Assembly: GCF_030687835.1 (NCBI RefSeq)
Contig: NZ_CP117449.1
Coordinates: 6,143,001-6,207,000 of the forward strand
Source: Pseudomonas hefeiensis
GTDB lineage: Bacteria > Pseudomonadota > Gammaproteobacteria > Pseudomonadales > Pseudomonadaceae
Direction: 5' to 3'
Length of the DNA stretch: 64,000 nt
How positions within the stretch are numbered: the first letter of the stretch is position 1; every line of letters begins with the position of its first letter. Positions 19,331 through 29,412 of the stretch are shown here, in pieces. The position numbers and the translations under genes were made by a program. Below the pieces are notes generated by a model, which saw only the letters and a list, made by a program, of their open reading frames with translations, did not search any database and had not been told where the DNA came from.

Positions 19331-19419
19331 CGCGAGCAAGCCCGCTCCCACATTGGATCTCCATGCCCAAAAGATTTTGAGTTCACTGAAGATCTAGTGT
19401 GGGAGCGGGCTTGCTCGCG
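19331..19419. repeat. REP element pair after argH
   Basis: A 22-base arm (cgcgagcaagcccgctccca and two more bases) recurs inverted at 19398-19419. This is the second REP sequence class in the window (cgcgagcaag... type). Confidence 0.85.
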
Positions 19420-19445
19420 AAGGCGTCCTCAAAGCGCTGAAAAAC

Positions 19446-20105
19446 TCACTTCTTGGCCGCGATCATCGCCAAAAACCCCGGCATCGCCGCATCTCTGTCG
19501 GCCGCAATCCGCTGCACGTGCGGGTTCTGCTCCAGGCGCTCCATCAGCCCCTTGGCCGCCGGCATGTCCGCCAGCAAGTCGATATCGAACACCTTCCGGC
19601 CCACTTGGCACGCCAGCGACACACTGTAGAGAAAATACAGATCGGCCAGGCTCAGGCTGTCGCCCGCCACGTAGGGTGAGAATTTGCCGTGTCTGTGGAG
19701 AGAGGCGAAGCCCAAGAGCAATTCGCTCTTGGTTTTTTCCTTGATGGCGTCGGGTACCGACATGCCGAAAAACGCCTCAGCGTAGCAGGCTCGTCCCGGC
19801 AGCTCGATGTACAACTCGATCTCCCGGCACAAAGCCAGGACCTGGGCACGCTCGAACGGATCGCTGGGCAACAGGGCTTTGCCCGGCTGGGTTTGCTCGA
19901 TGTATTCGAGGATCACGCTGGTTTCGTTGATAAACCCTTGCTCGGTTTTCAACACCGGTACCTTGCCCCGTGGACTGATGGCCAGCGCATCGGGGGTCTG
20001 ACTGCCGTAGAACGGCACTTCTTCGAAGGGCAGACCCTTCTCCAGCAGCGCCAGCTTGACCATATTGTAATAATTGCTGACGGAAAAACCATAAAGCTTG
20101 AGCAT
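19446..20105 (-). CDS. Glutathione S-transferase family protein
   Basis: The 219-residue protein has the GST fold: a thioredoxin-like N-terminal domain (about residues 1-78, with the glutathione-site segment GKVPVLKTEQG and NETSVILEYIE) and an all-helical C-terminal domain with the SLADLYF N-capping motif. It probably conjugates or reduces small electrophiles; the substrate is unknown. It is convergent with argH across a REP pair. Confidence 0.88.
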   Translation of the reverse strand: MLKLYGFSVSNYYNMVKLALLEKGLPFEEVPFYGSQTPDALAISPRGKVPVLKTEQGFINETSVILEYIEQTQPGKALLPSDPFERAQVLALCREIELYIELPGRACYAEAFFGMSVPDAIKEKTKSELLLGFASLHRHGKFSPYVAGDSLSLADLYFLYSVSLACQVGRKVFDIDLLADMPAAKGLMERLEQNPHVQRIAADRDAAMPGFLAMIAAKK

Positions 20106-20229
20106 GACAAAGCCTCCAGGCCGTGCAGGGTTGGCAGCCTTGCGTTATAGACCGTCGAGCCGTTTCTTGCCAGACGCATCACTGCGCTGAATGCAGGTAA
20201 ACTGGCGACCTTTCTCCAAGGAGCCTGCC

Positions 20230-20514
20230 ATGAGCGAGCCAACCGACATCGACAACGACGAAGAAGAGTTCGTCGAGAACACGCTGATCCAGGCCATCGA
20301 AAACCAGATCGAAAATGACAACCCGCCAGCGGCCAAGGCCATTTTCAATAAATTGACCCTGGTGGGTTACGAGCGCGAAGAAATTCTCAACCTGATGGCC
20401 CATGTGCTGGCAGTGGAAATCGACGCGATCCTGGAAGAGGACCGTGCGTTCGATACCCAGTGGTACGAAACGGCGTTGCGCGCTCTTCCCGAGTTGCCGC
20501 CAGAAAAGAAATAA
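20230..20514 (+). CDS. Conserved hypothetical protein, acidic N-terminus
   Basis: I start this 94-residue protein at the ATG at 20230, with AAGGAG at 20219-20224 and good spacing; an ATG at 20191 is upstream but has no such site. The N-terminus is acidic (about residues 5-16), and the rest is predicted helical (FNKLTLVGYEREEILNLMAHVLA). I do not recognise a named family with confidence. It lies divergent from the GST gene with a REP pair after it. Confidence 0.7.
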   Translation: MSEPTDIDNDEEEFVENTLIQAIENQIENDNPPAAKAIFNKLTLVGYEREEILNLMAHVLAVEIDAILEEDRAFDTQWYETALRALPELPPEKK

Positions 20515-20527
20515 GGTCTCACCGACT

Positions 20528-20620
20528 GTGGCGAGGGAGCTTGCTCCCGCTCGGCTGCGCAACAGCCGTCAAGCTATCGGGACCGCTTCGCGCTCCAGCG
20601 GGAGCAAGCTCCCTCGCCAC
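20528..20620. repeat. REP element pair
   Basis: The arm gtggcgagggagcttgctcc is repeated inverted at the right end, same class as the doublet at 12311. Confidence 0.85.
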
Positions 20621-20742
20621 AACGAATTACGCCTGCGGTCACCCAAAACAAAAAAAGCATGACACTGACACTGGACAGCTCGGCCGAGTGCGCTCACTTT
20701 AGTGGCGCTGTCGTCCAAATTCCTAGAAAGTCTGGAGTCCTT

Positions 20743-20992
20743 ATGTCGCTTACCCCTGAGCTGGTTGCCGAACTGGAAATCCTTGCACTCTTCAACCTGG
20801 ACAGTTCCCAGGAAGGTCTGAAAATCCATCAGACCGCTGCCCCCTCTGCCATCGCTGCCGCTAAACGCCTGTTCGAAAAAAGACCTGATTACCCAGTCCG
20901 ACGGTGGTTATCTGACCAGCCTGGGCCGGGATGCCGCCGAGCATGTGCAAAGCCTGCTGACCATTCTCAACGTCGTAAAAGAAGCCGCCTGA
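20743..20992 (+). pseudogene. TIGR02647 family gene with a one-base frameshift
   Basis: Translation from the ATG at 20743 gives MSLTPELVAELEILALFNL and continues in the family pattern to LFEK at codon 46. A run of six A at 20876-20881 then shifts the frame. Removing one A restores KDLITQSDGGYLTSLGRDAAEH and a stop at 20992, which matches the expected 80-odd residue TIGR02647 protein. So the gene is intact except for one extra A. TIGR02647 proteins have no known function. A sequencing error in the homopolymer is as likely as a real mutation. Confidence 0.8.
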
Positions 20993-21169
20993 TTCCTCCT
21001 GTCGCCCACGGAAATCTCCTTCATCGAGGTTTCCGCAGGCGCCTTGGCGCACCGTGTAAATATTCTGACGCCAAAATTATACTCAGCTTAAGAAATCCGG
21101 GGTTCGGGCGCTAAACTGCCACCACCTGTGATCTCCCACGTTCGACGCCGCGAGCCGGTTTGAGCTGAC

Positions 21170-24013
21170 ATGACCCGCAATCACGAAATACGCCCCGATC
21201 TGGACGAGGGAATCGACCGCAAGGTCCTGAGCCAGTTGCGCGCACGTTTTCTCAAACTCAACACCGTACGGATGGATCGTGCCCTGGAAGGTCTGTCGAC
21301 CCGCCAGCAAAGCGTGCTGACGCTGTTGCCGCTGTTTTTCCACGTCAACCATCCGCTCCTGCCCGGCTATGTCTCGGGCAGCACGCCTGCCGGGTTGTCC
21401 AACTACGAGCCCGACGCCAGCGTCCTCGTCGAAGCACAGCGGCTGACCCGCTCGTTCTCCTACAAGCCGCGCCACGGCAGCAATCCGCCGCGACCGATTC
21501 TGGGGCTGTTCCTGATGGGCAGCCTCGGCACCCTCGCCCAAGCTGATCAAAGCGACATGGATGTGTGGGTCTGCCATGGTCCGGACCTGAGCGAGGACGA
21601 ACTGGCCGAACTGCGCAAAAAATGTCTGCTGCTGGAAACCTGGGCGGCGACCCAGGGCGCTGAAGCGCATTTTTTCCTGATCGACCCGGCACGGTTTGTC
21701 CGCGGCGACCGGGACACTCAGCTCAGTTCCGACGATTGCGGCACAACCCAGCATTACCTGCTGCTGGACGAGTTCTACCGCACGGCGATCTGGCTGGCCG
21801 GACGCACGCCGATCTGGTGGCTGGTGCCGGTCTATGAGGAAGAAAACTATGAGCAGTACACCCACACGCTGATTTCCAAACGCTTCATCCGCGCCGATGA
21901 AACGCTCAACCTGGGGCATCTGGCCTATATCCCGCCGGGAGAATTCATCGGCGCCGGCCTCTGGCAATTGTTCAAGGGCATCGAGTCGCCCTACAAGTCA
22001 GTGCTCAAGCTGCTACTGATCGAAGTCTATGCCAGCGAACATCCGAACGTGCGCTGCCTGAGCCTGCGCTTCAAACAGGCGGTGTTCGCCAACCGCCTGG
22101 ACCTGGAAGAGCTAGACCCATACATGGTGGTTTACCGTCGTATCGAGGAGTACCTCAACGCCCGGGGTGAATCCGAACGCCTGGAGCTGGTGCGAAGAGC
22201 GCTTTACCTGAAGGTCAATCGCAAGCTGACCGGCCAGGGGCGCAGCACTGGCTGGCAACGGGTTCTGCTTGAGCGTCTGGCCCGGGAATGGGGCTGGGAC
22301 CCACGGCAATTGGCGCTGCTGGACAGCCGTAGCCAGTGGAAAGTGCGTCAGGTCAGCAACGAACGGCGTGCGCTGGTCAACGAGCTGACCTACAGCTACC
22401 GCTTCCTGACCCAGTTCGCCCGCACCGAAAAAACCGTCAGCCTGATCAACAAGCGCGACCTCAACGTCCTGGGCCGGCGGTTATATGCCGCATTCGAACG
22501 CAAGGCCGACAAAGTCGAGTTCATCAACCCCGGCATCGCCCCGGACCTGGCCGAAGACACCCTGACGCTGGTGCAGTCACCGAACAAGAAAGAACCCGGG
22601 CAAAACCAGTGGGGCCTGTATAACGGCAGCCTCAACGCCCTGGAATGGGAAAACTTCGCACCGATCAAACGCTGCCGCGAGTTGTTGGAATTGCTGACTT
22701 GGTGCCATCGCAACGGCGTGATCGACAGCAGTACGCGCCTGGCGCTGCACCCAGGTAGCAGCGATCTGAGTGAGTTCGAACTGTTCAACTTGCTGGGCAG
22801 TCTGCAACAGTCCATCGCCCTGCCGCTGACCACGGTGGATGAAGAACAGCTGTTACGCGCCAGCGTGCCCAGCGAAGTGCTGATTCTGGTGAACGTCGGT
22901 GTCGACCCGCTCAAGCATCACCGCGACCTCAATATCCTGATGACCACCGAGCGTACCGATTCCCTGAGCTACGCCGGGGTTCGAGAGAATCTGGTGCTGA
23001 CCCTGGATCAGGTCACACTCAACAGTTGGAACGAAGTGCTCGTCAACCGCTTCGACGGCGAGCACGCCCTGCTCGACTGCCTGCGCGATTACCTCAACGA
23101 CCTGCCCGTTACGCAGCGCCAGCCGCGTTTGCAGGTACGCTGTTTCTGCCACAACCGCGCGCAGTTCATTGCCCGACGGGTGGAGGAAGTCATCGAAACG
23201 GCTCAGACCTTGCTATTAAGCAGGCTCAACCACCGCTATCTGCTTCAGGTCCAGCAGCACTACCACGTGCTGGAGCTGGTGCCGGGCCAGGTCAATCACG
23301 TGGCGCTGGGCAGCCTGTCGGCGCTGATGGATTACCTGGGCGAGGAGCTGACGGCCTACAGTCCGCTGCATCTGGACCCGATGGCTCTGGAGGACCACGA
23401 CCTGGCGCTGATCCTGCCCATGGGGCAGCCCGAGTGCATTCAGGTGTTCTACCGAGTCAACGAGAACGACGCTGAGCTATACGTGCTCGATGAGCTCAAT
23501 GCCCTGTGGCAACAACGCTTGCCTTATCACGACGAGCACAGCCTGCTGGTGCCCTTGCAGCGCTTCCTGCAATCGGTGCTGTACCGTCGTGACGCACTGC
23601 TGCCGATGGATGCCACCCAACCATTGCCCGTGGAAACCCTGTACTACCAACTCCTGCCCTCGGGTAGCGGGCGGGCACGGCGGATCGAGGCGCGGCAGGC
23701 GCCGCAAACGCCAGTGAACAAGCCATTCTATGACGTGCAGGCAATCATCGGCAAAGCGACCCATGGGCAGGTACACGTCACCCTGTATTGCGATCAGCGG
23801 GAGTTTTCGGAGCTGGAACATGGCGACCAGCTGTTCCGCGTGGTCGCCAGGGAGATCGTCGAACAGCGCCGCGAGGCCGAACGCTATCGCTGCTACATCA
23901 CCGACCTGGACCTCTCGGGTCTTGTGGGTGATGGGGCCTGCTCAAGTAATTTGTACCTGCGTTACAAGGCTGACCTGGAACGCGCCCTGAACGAGGCGCT
24001 GGCCTTGGTCTGA
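21170..24013 (+). CDS. cyaA: Class I adenylate cyclase
   Basis: The 947-residue protein converts ATP to cyclic AMP. The nucleotidyltransferase-like motif runs through GSLGTLAQ from residue 117 to the aspartates 129 and 131 (SDMDVW), and the C-terminal half carries the regulatory part typical of class I enzymes. Length fits the Pseudomonas cyaA class. It is convergent with rnk. Cyclic AMP would act through Vfr/Crp, which is outside the window. Confidence 0.93.
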   Translation: MTRNHEIRPDLDEGIDRKVLSQLRARFLKLNTVRMDRALEGLSTRQQSVLTLLPLFFHVNHPLLPGYVSGSTPAGLSNYEPDASVLVEAQRLTRSFSYKPRHGSNPPRPILGLFLMGSLGTLAQADQSDMDVWVCHGPDLSEDELAELRKKCLLLETWAATQGAEAHFFLIDPARFVRGDRDTQLSSDDCGTTQHYLLLDEFYRTAIWLAGRTPIWWLVPVYEEENYEQYTHTLISKRFIRADETLNLGHLAYIPPGEFIGAGLWQLFKGIESPYKSVLKLLLIEVYASEHPNVRCLSLRFKQAVFANRLDLEELDPYMVVYRRIEEYLNARGESERLELVRRALYLKVNRKLTGQGRSTGWQRVLLERLAREWGWDPRQLALLDSRSQWKVRQVSNERRALVNELTYSYRFLTQFARTEKTVSLINKRDLNVLGRRLYAAFERKADKVEFINPGIAPDLAEDTLTLVQSPNKKEPGQNQWGLYNGSLNALEWENFAPIKRCRELLELLTWCHRNGVIDSSTRLALHPGSSDLSEFELFNLLGSLQQSIALPLTTVDEEQLLRASVPSEVLILVNVGVDPLKHHRDLNILMTTERTDSLSYAGVRENLVLTLDQVTLNSWNEVLVNRFDGEHALLDCLRDYLNDLPVTQRQPRLQVRCFCHNRAQFIARRVEEVIETAQTLLLSRLNHRYLLQVQQHYHVLELVPGQVNHVALGSLSALMDYLGEELTAYSPLHLDPMALEDHDLALILPMGQPECIQVFYRVNENDAELYVLDELNALWQQRLPYHDEHSLLVPLQRFLQSVLYRRDALLPMDATQPLPVETLYYQLLPSGSGRARRIEARQAPQTPVNKPFYDVQAIIGKATHGQVHVTLYCDQREFSELEHGDQLFRVVAREIVEQRREAERYRCYITDLDLSGLVGDGACSSNLYLRYKADLERALNEALALV

Positions 24014-24018
24014 AGCGC

Positions 24019-24429
24019 TTAGAGGTGGAAATCGCCGCCCGCTTCCGGCTGGTATTCCACGGCCAGCAACGTCAGTTTCAGCGTCTTGCCACCTGGCGCC
24101 GGCCAGTCGATGTGCTGGCCGACCTTCAGGCCCAACAGTGCGCTGCCCACCGGGGCGAGGATTGATATCTTGCCTTCGTCGGCATTCGCGTCCTGTGGAT
24201 AAACCAGGGTCAGGTGATAGTCCTTGCCGCTGCTTTCTTCGCGGCAGTGCACACGCGAGTTCATGGTCACGACATCAGCGGGCACGTCATCGTGGCTTAC
24301 CAGGGTGTCGGCACGATCCAGTTCGGTTTGCAACGCAATCACGCCCGGCAGCGTTTCATCAAGGCTATCTATCAGGCGCTCCAGACGTTGTACGTCCAGG
24401 CGTGTAAGGGTGATGGAAGGTACGGTCAT
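24019..24429 (-). CDS. rnk: Nucleoside diphosphate kinase regulator Rnk
   Basis: The 136-residue protein belongs to the GreA/GreB-like Rnk family: a helical N-terminal domain and an FKBP-like C-terminal domain (ISILAPVGSALLGLKVGQ). It binds RNA polymerase and affects nucleoside diphosphate kinase and alginate levels in Pseudomonas. An AAGGAG ribosome site precedes the ATG. A strong hairpin terminator sits only about 30 bases upstream, in what must be its leader or the end of the previous transcript. Confidence 0.9.
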   Translation of the reverse strand: MTVPSITLTRLDVQRLERLIDSLDETLPGVIALQTELDRADTLVSHDDVPADVVTMNSRVHCREESSGKDYHLTLVYPQDANADEGKISILAPVGSALLGLKVGQHIDWPAPGGKTLKLTLLAVEYQPEAGGDFHL

Positions 24430-24458
24430 GATTCAGGCAGACTCCTTTGTTCTGCACG

Positions 24459-24495
24459 AAAAAAGCAAAACCCCGCCACAAAAAGACGGGGTTTT
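24459..24495 (-). terminator. Intrinsic terminator just upstream of rnk
   Basis: On the minus strand the stem AAAACCCCG / CGGGGTTTT is followed by GC and a run of six T. It ends transcripts coming from the cyaY side, or acts as an attenuator in the rnk leader. The rnk start codon is about 30 bases downstream. Confidence 0.8.
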
Positions 24496-24610
24496 CACGG
24501 GCCTCGATGAGTTGAGGCGTATCCGGACACTATCACAGCTCAATAAATAAACAACCCGGGCCAAATCTACCCATTGTCATGGGGAGCATAATTACTGTGG
24601 CGCGGGGATT

Positions 24611-24744
24611 GTGGGAGCAAGGCTTGTGTGGGAGCAAGGCTTGCCCGCGATGAATACAGCGAGGTCTCTCTGGAACCGAGGCGCTTGTATCGCGAGCAAG
24701 CTTTACTCCCACAGGGTTGCTAGGCAAGCCTTGCTCCCACACAG
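24611..24744. repeat. REP element cluster, three or more arms
   Basis: The arm tgtgggagcaaggctt occurs twice in tandem near the left end, and inverted copies lie in the right part ending at 24744. This is a compound REP cluster rather than a simple doublet. Confidence 0.75.
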
Positions 24745-24751
24745 TGGGCGA

Positions 24752-24970
24752 TTACACCAGAGATTTGCGTTTAGCCGCCTCGGCGCAGATGACCCGCCGC
24801 CGCTCGTCGTCGGCCGAGCGCCACTCACGGATGTCTTCCACATGTCGGAAACAGCCGAGGCAGACCTTTTGCTCGTCAAGCCGGCACACGCTGGTACATG
24901 GCGACGACACCGCAGGGCTGACATTGCTGTAGAGCGGTTTGGGCGGCCGCGCCGGGGTGTTCTGGCTCAC
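24752..24970 (-). CDS. DUF1289 family small Cys-rich protein
   Basis: The gene uses a GTG at 24970, four bases after the cyaY stop; the longer ATG frame runs back into cyaY. The 72-residue product has the DUF1289 core SPCTSVCRLDEQKVCLGC, then FRHVEDIREW, with four cysteines likely to bind metal. Function is unknown. The tight spacing suggests coupling with cyaY. Confidence 0.75.
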   Translation of the reverse strand: MSQNTPARPPKPLYSNVSPAVSSPCTSVCRLDEQKVCLGCFRHVEDIREWRSADDERRRVICAEAAKRKSLV

Positions 24971-24974
24971 GCTG

Positions 24975-25307
24975 TCAAAGGCCCTCGAAATCCAGTTCCG
25001 CCCCGGCCTGCTGCAACACGATGCGCTCAAGCATCTCGCCCAATTGCTCTTCGCTCTTGTCGCACATCCAGCGCTCGCTTTCCTCGTCGTAGTCGAAGTG
25101 GAAACCGCCGGACACCGCCGCCAGCCACAACTGCCGCAACGGCTCCTGGCGGCTGAAAATCAACTGGCTGCCATTTTCGAACTTGACGGTCAGTACACCG
25201 GCGGAGCTTTCCAGGTCGATGTCCAGCTCGCTTTCGTCGAATACATCCTCCAGCGTTTGCTGGGTCGCATCGACCAGATCGTGGAAACGGGCTTCAGTCA
25301 AACTCAT
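24975..25307 (-). CDS. cyaY: Iron donor protein CyaY (bacterial frataxin)
   Basis: The 110-residue protein has the frataxin fold: an acidic first helix (DVFDESELDID), the strands LTVKFENGSQLIFSRQ, and the C-terminal helix. It binds iron and modulates Fe-S cluster assembly by IscS. It is divergent from lptM-lysA and probably cotranscribed with the DUF1289 gene. Confidence 0.92.
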   Translation of the reverse strand: MSLTEARFHDLVDATQQTLEDVFDESELDIDLESSAGVLTVKFENGSQLIFSRQEPLRQLWLAAVSGGFHFDYDEESERWMCDKSEEQLGEMLERIVLQQAGAELDFEGL

Positions 25308-25511
25308 TGCGGCAACCTCGAAAATGTCTGCTCATGCTCAAGCGCCGCAAGATACGGGCGCTTCCCGGCGATTGCAAAGGATATACCGACCGACGACAGC
25401 CGGCCTTGCGAAATGCCCCCCCTGCGCCGGACGGGGGGGCCCGTTGCATAGGCAAGCTGTCGGGTGGCCGGTATACTCCGGCGCAATTAACGCATTTTCA
25501 AGGATTTCGCC

Positions 25512-25682
25512 ATGAAGCGCCTGATCTCTTCCCTCGCTGCGCTCGTCGCGGTTGCTTGCCTTGTGACAGCCTGTGGTCAAAAAGGTCCGCTGTACCTGCC
25601 CGATGACAGCAAATCCCCTGAAGAACAGGCCAAGTCGTCGCAATCCAAGTCCCACGCGCACGATACCCACACCACTTATTAA
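25512..25682 (+). CDS. lptM: LPS translocon maturation chaperone LptM (LppL/YifL)
   Basis: The 56-residue lipoprotein is too short for most gene callers. It has a lipobox LVTAC with lipidated cysteine about 21, then the family signature CGQKGPLYLP and a histidine-rich tail. LptM helps the LptDE translocon to form correct disulfides. AAGGA precedes the ATG. lysA starts nine bases after its stop, as in many gammaproteobacteria (lppL-lysA-dapF). Confidence 0.9.
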   Translation: MKRLISSLAALVAVACLVTACGQKGPLYLPDDSKSPEEQAKSSQSKSHAHDTHTTY

Positions 25683-25691
25683 GGGAACGCC

Positions 25692-26939
25692 ATGGACGCT
25701 TTTAACTACCGTGGCGGGGAGCTGTTCGCGGAAGGGGTTGCCCTGTCCGCGCTCGCGGAACGTTTCGGCACGCCAACCTACGTTTATTCCCGTGCACATA
25801 TCGAAGCTCAATATCTGGCCTTCGCCGATGCGCTCGTCGGCATGCCGCACCTGGTGTGTTTCGCCGTAAAAGCCAACTCCAACCTCGGTGTGCTCAACGT
25901 CCTGGCCCGCCTGGGCGCCGGTTTTGACATCGTGTCCGGTGGTGAACTCGAACGCGTGCTGGCCGCCGGCGGCAGCGCCGACAAGATCGTTTTTTCCGGC
26001 GTCGGCAAGACCCGTGAAGACATGCGCCGCGCCCTGGAAGTGGGGGTGCACTGCTTCAACATCGAATCGACCGATGAGCTGGAGCGCCTGCAACTGGTCG
26101 CCGCCGAACTGGGTGTCCGCGCGCCGATCTCCCTGCGCGTGAACCCGGACGTCGACGCCGGCACCCACCCGTACATTTCCACCGGCCTCAAGGAAAACAA
26201 GTTCGGCATCGCCATTGCCGACGCCGAGGATGTGTACGTACGCGCCGCCCAACTGCCAAATCTGGAAGTGCTGGGCGTGGATTGCCACATCGGCTCGCAA
26301 CTGACCACCCTCGAACCTTTCATCGATGCCCTCGACCGCCTGCTGGCGCTGGTCGACCGCCTCGGCGACTGCGGCATCTACCTGCGTCACATCGACCTGG
26401 GCGGCGGCGTTGGCGTGCGCTACCGCGACGAAGAGCCACCACTGGTGGCCGACTACATCAAGACTGTGCGCGAACGCCTCGACGGTCGCGACCTGGCCCT
26501 GATGTTCGAACCGGGCCGCTACATCGTTGCCAATGCCGGCGTACTGTTGACCCAGGTCGAATACCTCAAGCACACCGAGCACAAGGATTTCGCCATCGTC
26601 GATGCGGCGATGAACGACCTGATCCGCCCGGCGCTGTACCAGGCCTGGATGGACGTCACCGCAGTGCGCCCTCGTGATACCACCGCCCGCAGCTACGACA
26701 TTGTCGGCCCTATCTGCGAAACCGGTGACTTCCTGGCCAAGGGCCGGGAACTGGCGCTGGAAGAGGGCGATCTGCTGGCCGTGCATTCGGCCGGTGCCTA
26801 CGGGTTTGTCATGAGTTCCAACTACAACACCCGCGGCCGCTGTGCCGAGGTGCTGGTGGACGGTGATCAGGCGTTCGAAGTGCGTCGCCGCGAGACGGTA
26901 GCCGAGTTGTTTGCCGGCGAAAGCCTGCTACCGGAGTAA
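25692..26939 (+). CDS. lysA: Diaminopimelate decarboxylase
   Basis: The 415-residue PLP enzyme makes lysine from meso-diaminopimelate. The PLP lysine is K60 (CFAVKANSN), and HIGSQ, EPGRYIV and CETGDF are in place. It lies between lptM and dapF in a tight operon with gaps below ten bases. Confidence 0.95.
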   Translation: MDAFNYRGGELFAEGVALSALAERFGTPTYVYSRAHIEAQYLAFADALVGMPHLVCFAVKANSNLGVLNVLARLGAGFDIVSGGELERVLAAGGSADKIVFSGVGKTREDMRRALEVGVHCFNIESTDELERLQLVAAELGVRAPISLRVNPDVDAGTHPYISTGLKENKFGIAIADAEDVYVRAAQLPNLEVLGVDCHIGSQLTTLEPFIDALDRLLALVDRLGDCGIYLRHIDLGGGVGVRYRDEEPPLVADYIKTVRERLDGRDLALMFEPGRYIVANAGVLLTQVEYLKHTEHKDFAIVDAAMNDLIRPALYQAWMDVTAVRPRDTTARSYDIVGPICETGDFLAKGRELALEEGDLLAVHSAGAYGFVMSSNYNTRGRCAEVLVDGDQAFEVRRRETVAELFAGESLLPE

Positions 26940-26943
26940 AACC

Positions 26944-27774
26944 ATGCTGCTGCGTTTTACCAAGATGCACGGCCTGGGCAATGACTTCATGGTCCTCGAC
27001 CTGGTCAGCCAGCACGCGCACATCCTGCCCAAGCATGCCAAACAATGGGGCGACCGGCACACCGGTATCGGTTTCGACCAATTGCTGATCGTCGAAGCGC
27101 CCAATAACCCGGACGTGGACTTCCGTTACCGGATCTTCAACGCCGATGGTTCGGAAGTCGAGCAGTGCGGCAACGGCGCGCGCTGCTTCGCCCGCTTTGT
27201 GCTGGACAAGCGCCTGACCGCCAAACGGCAGATTCGCGTCGAGACTAAAAGCGGCATCATCGAACTGGATGTACGCAGCGACGGCCAGATCGGCGTCAAC
27301 ATGGGTGCCCCGCGCTTGATACCGGCGGACATTCCGTTCGAAGCGCCGGCCCAGGCCTTGAGCTATCAGTTGGAGGTCGACGACACCACAGTGGACTTGG
27401 CGGCCGTGTCCATGGGCAACCCCCATGCCGTCTTGCGAGTCAGCGATATCAACAACGCGCCGGTGCATGAGCTGGGACCGAAGATCGAAAATCATCCGCG
27501 CTTCCCCGCGCGGGTGAATGTCGGTTTCCTGCAGGTCATCGACCGTCACCGTGCGCAATTGCGTGTCTGGGAGCGCGGTGCCGGGGAAACCCAGGCGTGC
27601 GGCACCGGCGCCTGCGCGGCGGCAGTCGCCGCGATCAGCCAGGGGTGGATGGATTCGCCTTTGCTGATCGACCTGCCCGGCGGACGCCTGTCCATCGAAT
27701 GGGCAGGCCCCGGTCAACCGGTGCTGATGACCGGACCGGCAGTACGTGTATACGAAGGACAAGTTCGTCTTTGA
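26944..27774 (+). CDS. dapF: Diaminopimelate epimerase
   Basis: I use the ATG at 26944 ([15 protein letters not shown]); the open frame extends 11 codons further upstream into lysA. The 276-residue enzyme interconverts LL- and meso-diaminopimelate. The two catalytic cysteines are Cys75 (QCGNGARC) and Cys219 (ACGTGACA). It starts four bases after lysA. Confidence 0.95.
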   Translation: MLLRFTKMHGLGNDFMVLDLVSQHAHILPKHAKQWGDRHTGIGFDQLLIVEAPNNPDVDFRYRIFNADGSEVEQCGNGARCFARFVLDKRLTAKRQIRVETKSGIIELDVRSDGQIGVNMGAPRLIPADIPFEAPAQALSYQLEVDDTTVDLAAVSMGNPHAVLRVSDINNAPVHELGPKIENHPRFPARVNVGFLQVIDRHRAQLRVWERGAGETQACGTGACAAAVAAISQGWMDSPLLIDLPGGRLSIEWAGPGQPVLMTGPAVRVYEGQVRL

Positions 27775-27787
27775 GTGAGTCAAACCC

Positions 27788-28510
27788 ATGACCGACAAGC
27801 CACAGGTTCCAGCCCCACAGCCCGACGAATCCTCCAGCCATCCGGATGCCGCAGCGGTGGCCGTTTATCTGGAGGCTCACCCGGACTTCTTCGTCGAGCA
27901 TGAAGAACTGCTGGCGACGATGCGCATCCCCCATCGACGCGGCGACACCGTGTCGCTGGTCGAGCATCAGATGAAGATCCTGCGCGAGCGCAACATCGAA
28001 ATGCGCCATCGTCTTTCGCACCTGATGGACGTGGCCCGGGATAACGATCGGCTCTTCGACAAGACCCGTCGGTTGATCCTGGCGCTAATGGATGCCAGCA
28101 CCCTCGAAGACCTGGTGATGAGTGTCGAAGACAGCCTGCGCCAGGATTTCCAGGTGCCTTTTGTCAGCCTGATCCTGTTTGGCGATAACGCCATGCCAGT
28201 GGGGCGCTGGGTAACCCACGCCGATGCACAGACAGCCATCGGCGGCTTGCTCACGGAAGACAAGAGCGTCAGCGGCAGCCTGCGCGAACATGAGCTGGAC
28301 TTCCTCTTCGGCGAAGAACAGCGCAAGCAGATCGGCTCCACCGCTGTCGTCGCCATCGCCCACCAGGGCGTACATGGCGTGCTGGCCATTGCCAGCCGTG
28401 ACCCGCAACACTACAAAAGCTCGGTGGGCACATTGTTTTTAAGCTACATCGCCGAAGTCACCGGCCGGGTCCTGCCGCGCATGACTGGTTCACTGCGCTC
28501 GGTACGCTGA
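27788..28510 (+). CDS. DUF484 family protein
   Basis: The 240-residue protein has an acidic/proline-rich N-terminus, a coiled-coil segment near residues 60-80 and a GAF-like C-terminal domain. It belongs to the DUF484 family that sits between dapF and xerC in gammaproteobacteria. Its stop overlaps the xerC ATG (TGATG). Ligand and role are unknown. Confidence 0.88.
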   Translation: MTDKPQVPAPQPDESSSHPDAAAVAVYLEAHPDFFVEHEELLATMRIPHRRGDTVSLVEHQMKILRERNIEMRHRLSHLMDVARDNDRLFDKTRRLILALMDASTLEDLVMSVEDSLRQDFQVPFVSLILFGDNAMPVGRWVTHADAQTAIGGLLTEDKSVSGSLREHELDFLFGEEQRKQIGSTAVVAIAHQGVHGVLAIASRDPQHYKSSVGTLFLSYIAEVTGRVLPRMTGSLRSVR

Positions 28511-29412
28511 TGATGGAACGACAGCTGGACGCCTACTGCGAACACCTGCGCAGTGAGCGCCAGGTGTCGCCTCACACGCTGTCGGCCTATCGCCGCGACC
28601 TGGAAAAAGTCTTGGCCTGGTGCCAGAAGCAAAACATCGCCAGTTGGGCAGCCCTGGACATCCAGCGCCTGCGTAGTCTGGTCGCCCGCCTTCATCAACA
28701 AGGGCAATCTTCCCGCAGCCTGGCGCGACTGTTGTCAGCAGTGCGAGGGCTATACCACTACCTCAACCGCGAAGGGCTGTGCGATCACGACCCGGCTACC
28801 GGCCTGGCACCGCCCAAGGGCGAACGCCGGTTGCCCAAGACGCTGGACACCGACCGGGCCCTGCAATTGCTGGAAGGCGCCGTCGAGGATGACTTCCTGG
28901 CGCGACGGGACCAGGCGATTCTCGAATTGTTCTATTCCTCCGGCCTGCGGCTTTCCGAACTGACGGGGCTTAACCTGGATCAACTGGACCTGGCCGATGG
29001 CATGGTCCAGGTGCTGGGCAAGGGTAGCAAGACACGTTTGCTGCCCGTTGGCCGCAAAGCCCGTGAGGCCCTGGAGCTGTGGCTGCCGTTGCGAGCGCTG
29101 ACCAACCCGGCCGACGACGCGGTATTTGTCAGCCAACAAGGCCGGCGCCTCGGCCCGCGGGCGATCCAGGTGCGGGTCAAAGCCGCTGGTGAACGCGAGC
29201 TGGGACAAAACCTGCATCCCCACATGCTCAGGCATTCCTTTGCCAGCCACCTGCTGGAGTCTTCCCAGGACCTGCGCGCCGTCCAGGAGCTGCTCGGTCA
29301 CTCGGACATCAAGACCACACAGATCTATACCCACCTGGACTTCCAGCACCTGGCGACGGTCTATGACAATGCCCATCCCAGGGCCAAACGCATCAAGGGC
29401 GACGAATCATGA
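28510..29412 (+). CDS. xerC: Tyrosine recombinase XerC
   Basis: The 300-residue recombinase resolves chromosome dimers at dif with XerD and FtsK. Catalytic residues are visible: Arg in SSGLRLSEL, the HMLRHSFA box, and the nucleophile Tyr273 (QIYTHLDF). In P. fluorescens this gene was called sss. The ATG overlaps the DUF484 stop, and its own stop overlaps the next ATG by four bases (ATGA). Confidence 0.94.
   Translation: MMERQLDAYCEHLRSERQVSPHTLSAYRRDLEKVLAWCQKQNIASWAALDIQRLRSLVARLHQQGQSSRSLARLLSAVRGLYHYLNREGLCDHDPATGLAPPKGERRLPKTLDTDRALQLLEGAVEDDFLARRDQAILELFYSSGLRLSELTGLNLDQLDLADGMVQVLGKGSKTRLLPVGRKAREALELWLPLRALTNPADDAVFVSQQGRRLGPRAIQVRVKAAGERELGQNLHPHMLRHSFASHLLESSQDLRAVQELLGHSDIKTTQIYTHLDFQHLATVYDNAHPRAKRIKGDES

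Noticed and set aside
25338..26786. 482-codon minus-strand frame
   Set aside because: It is the shadow of lysA.
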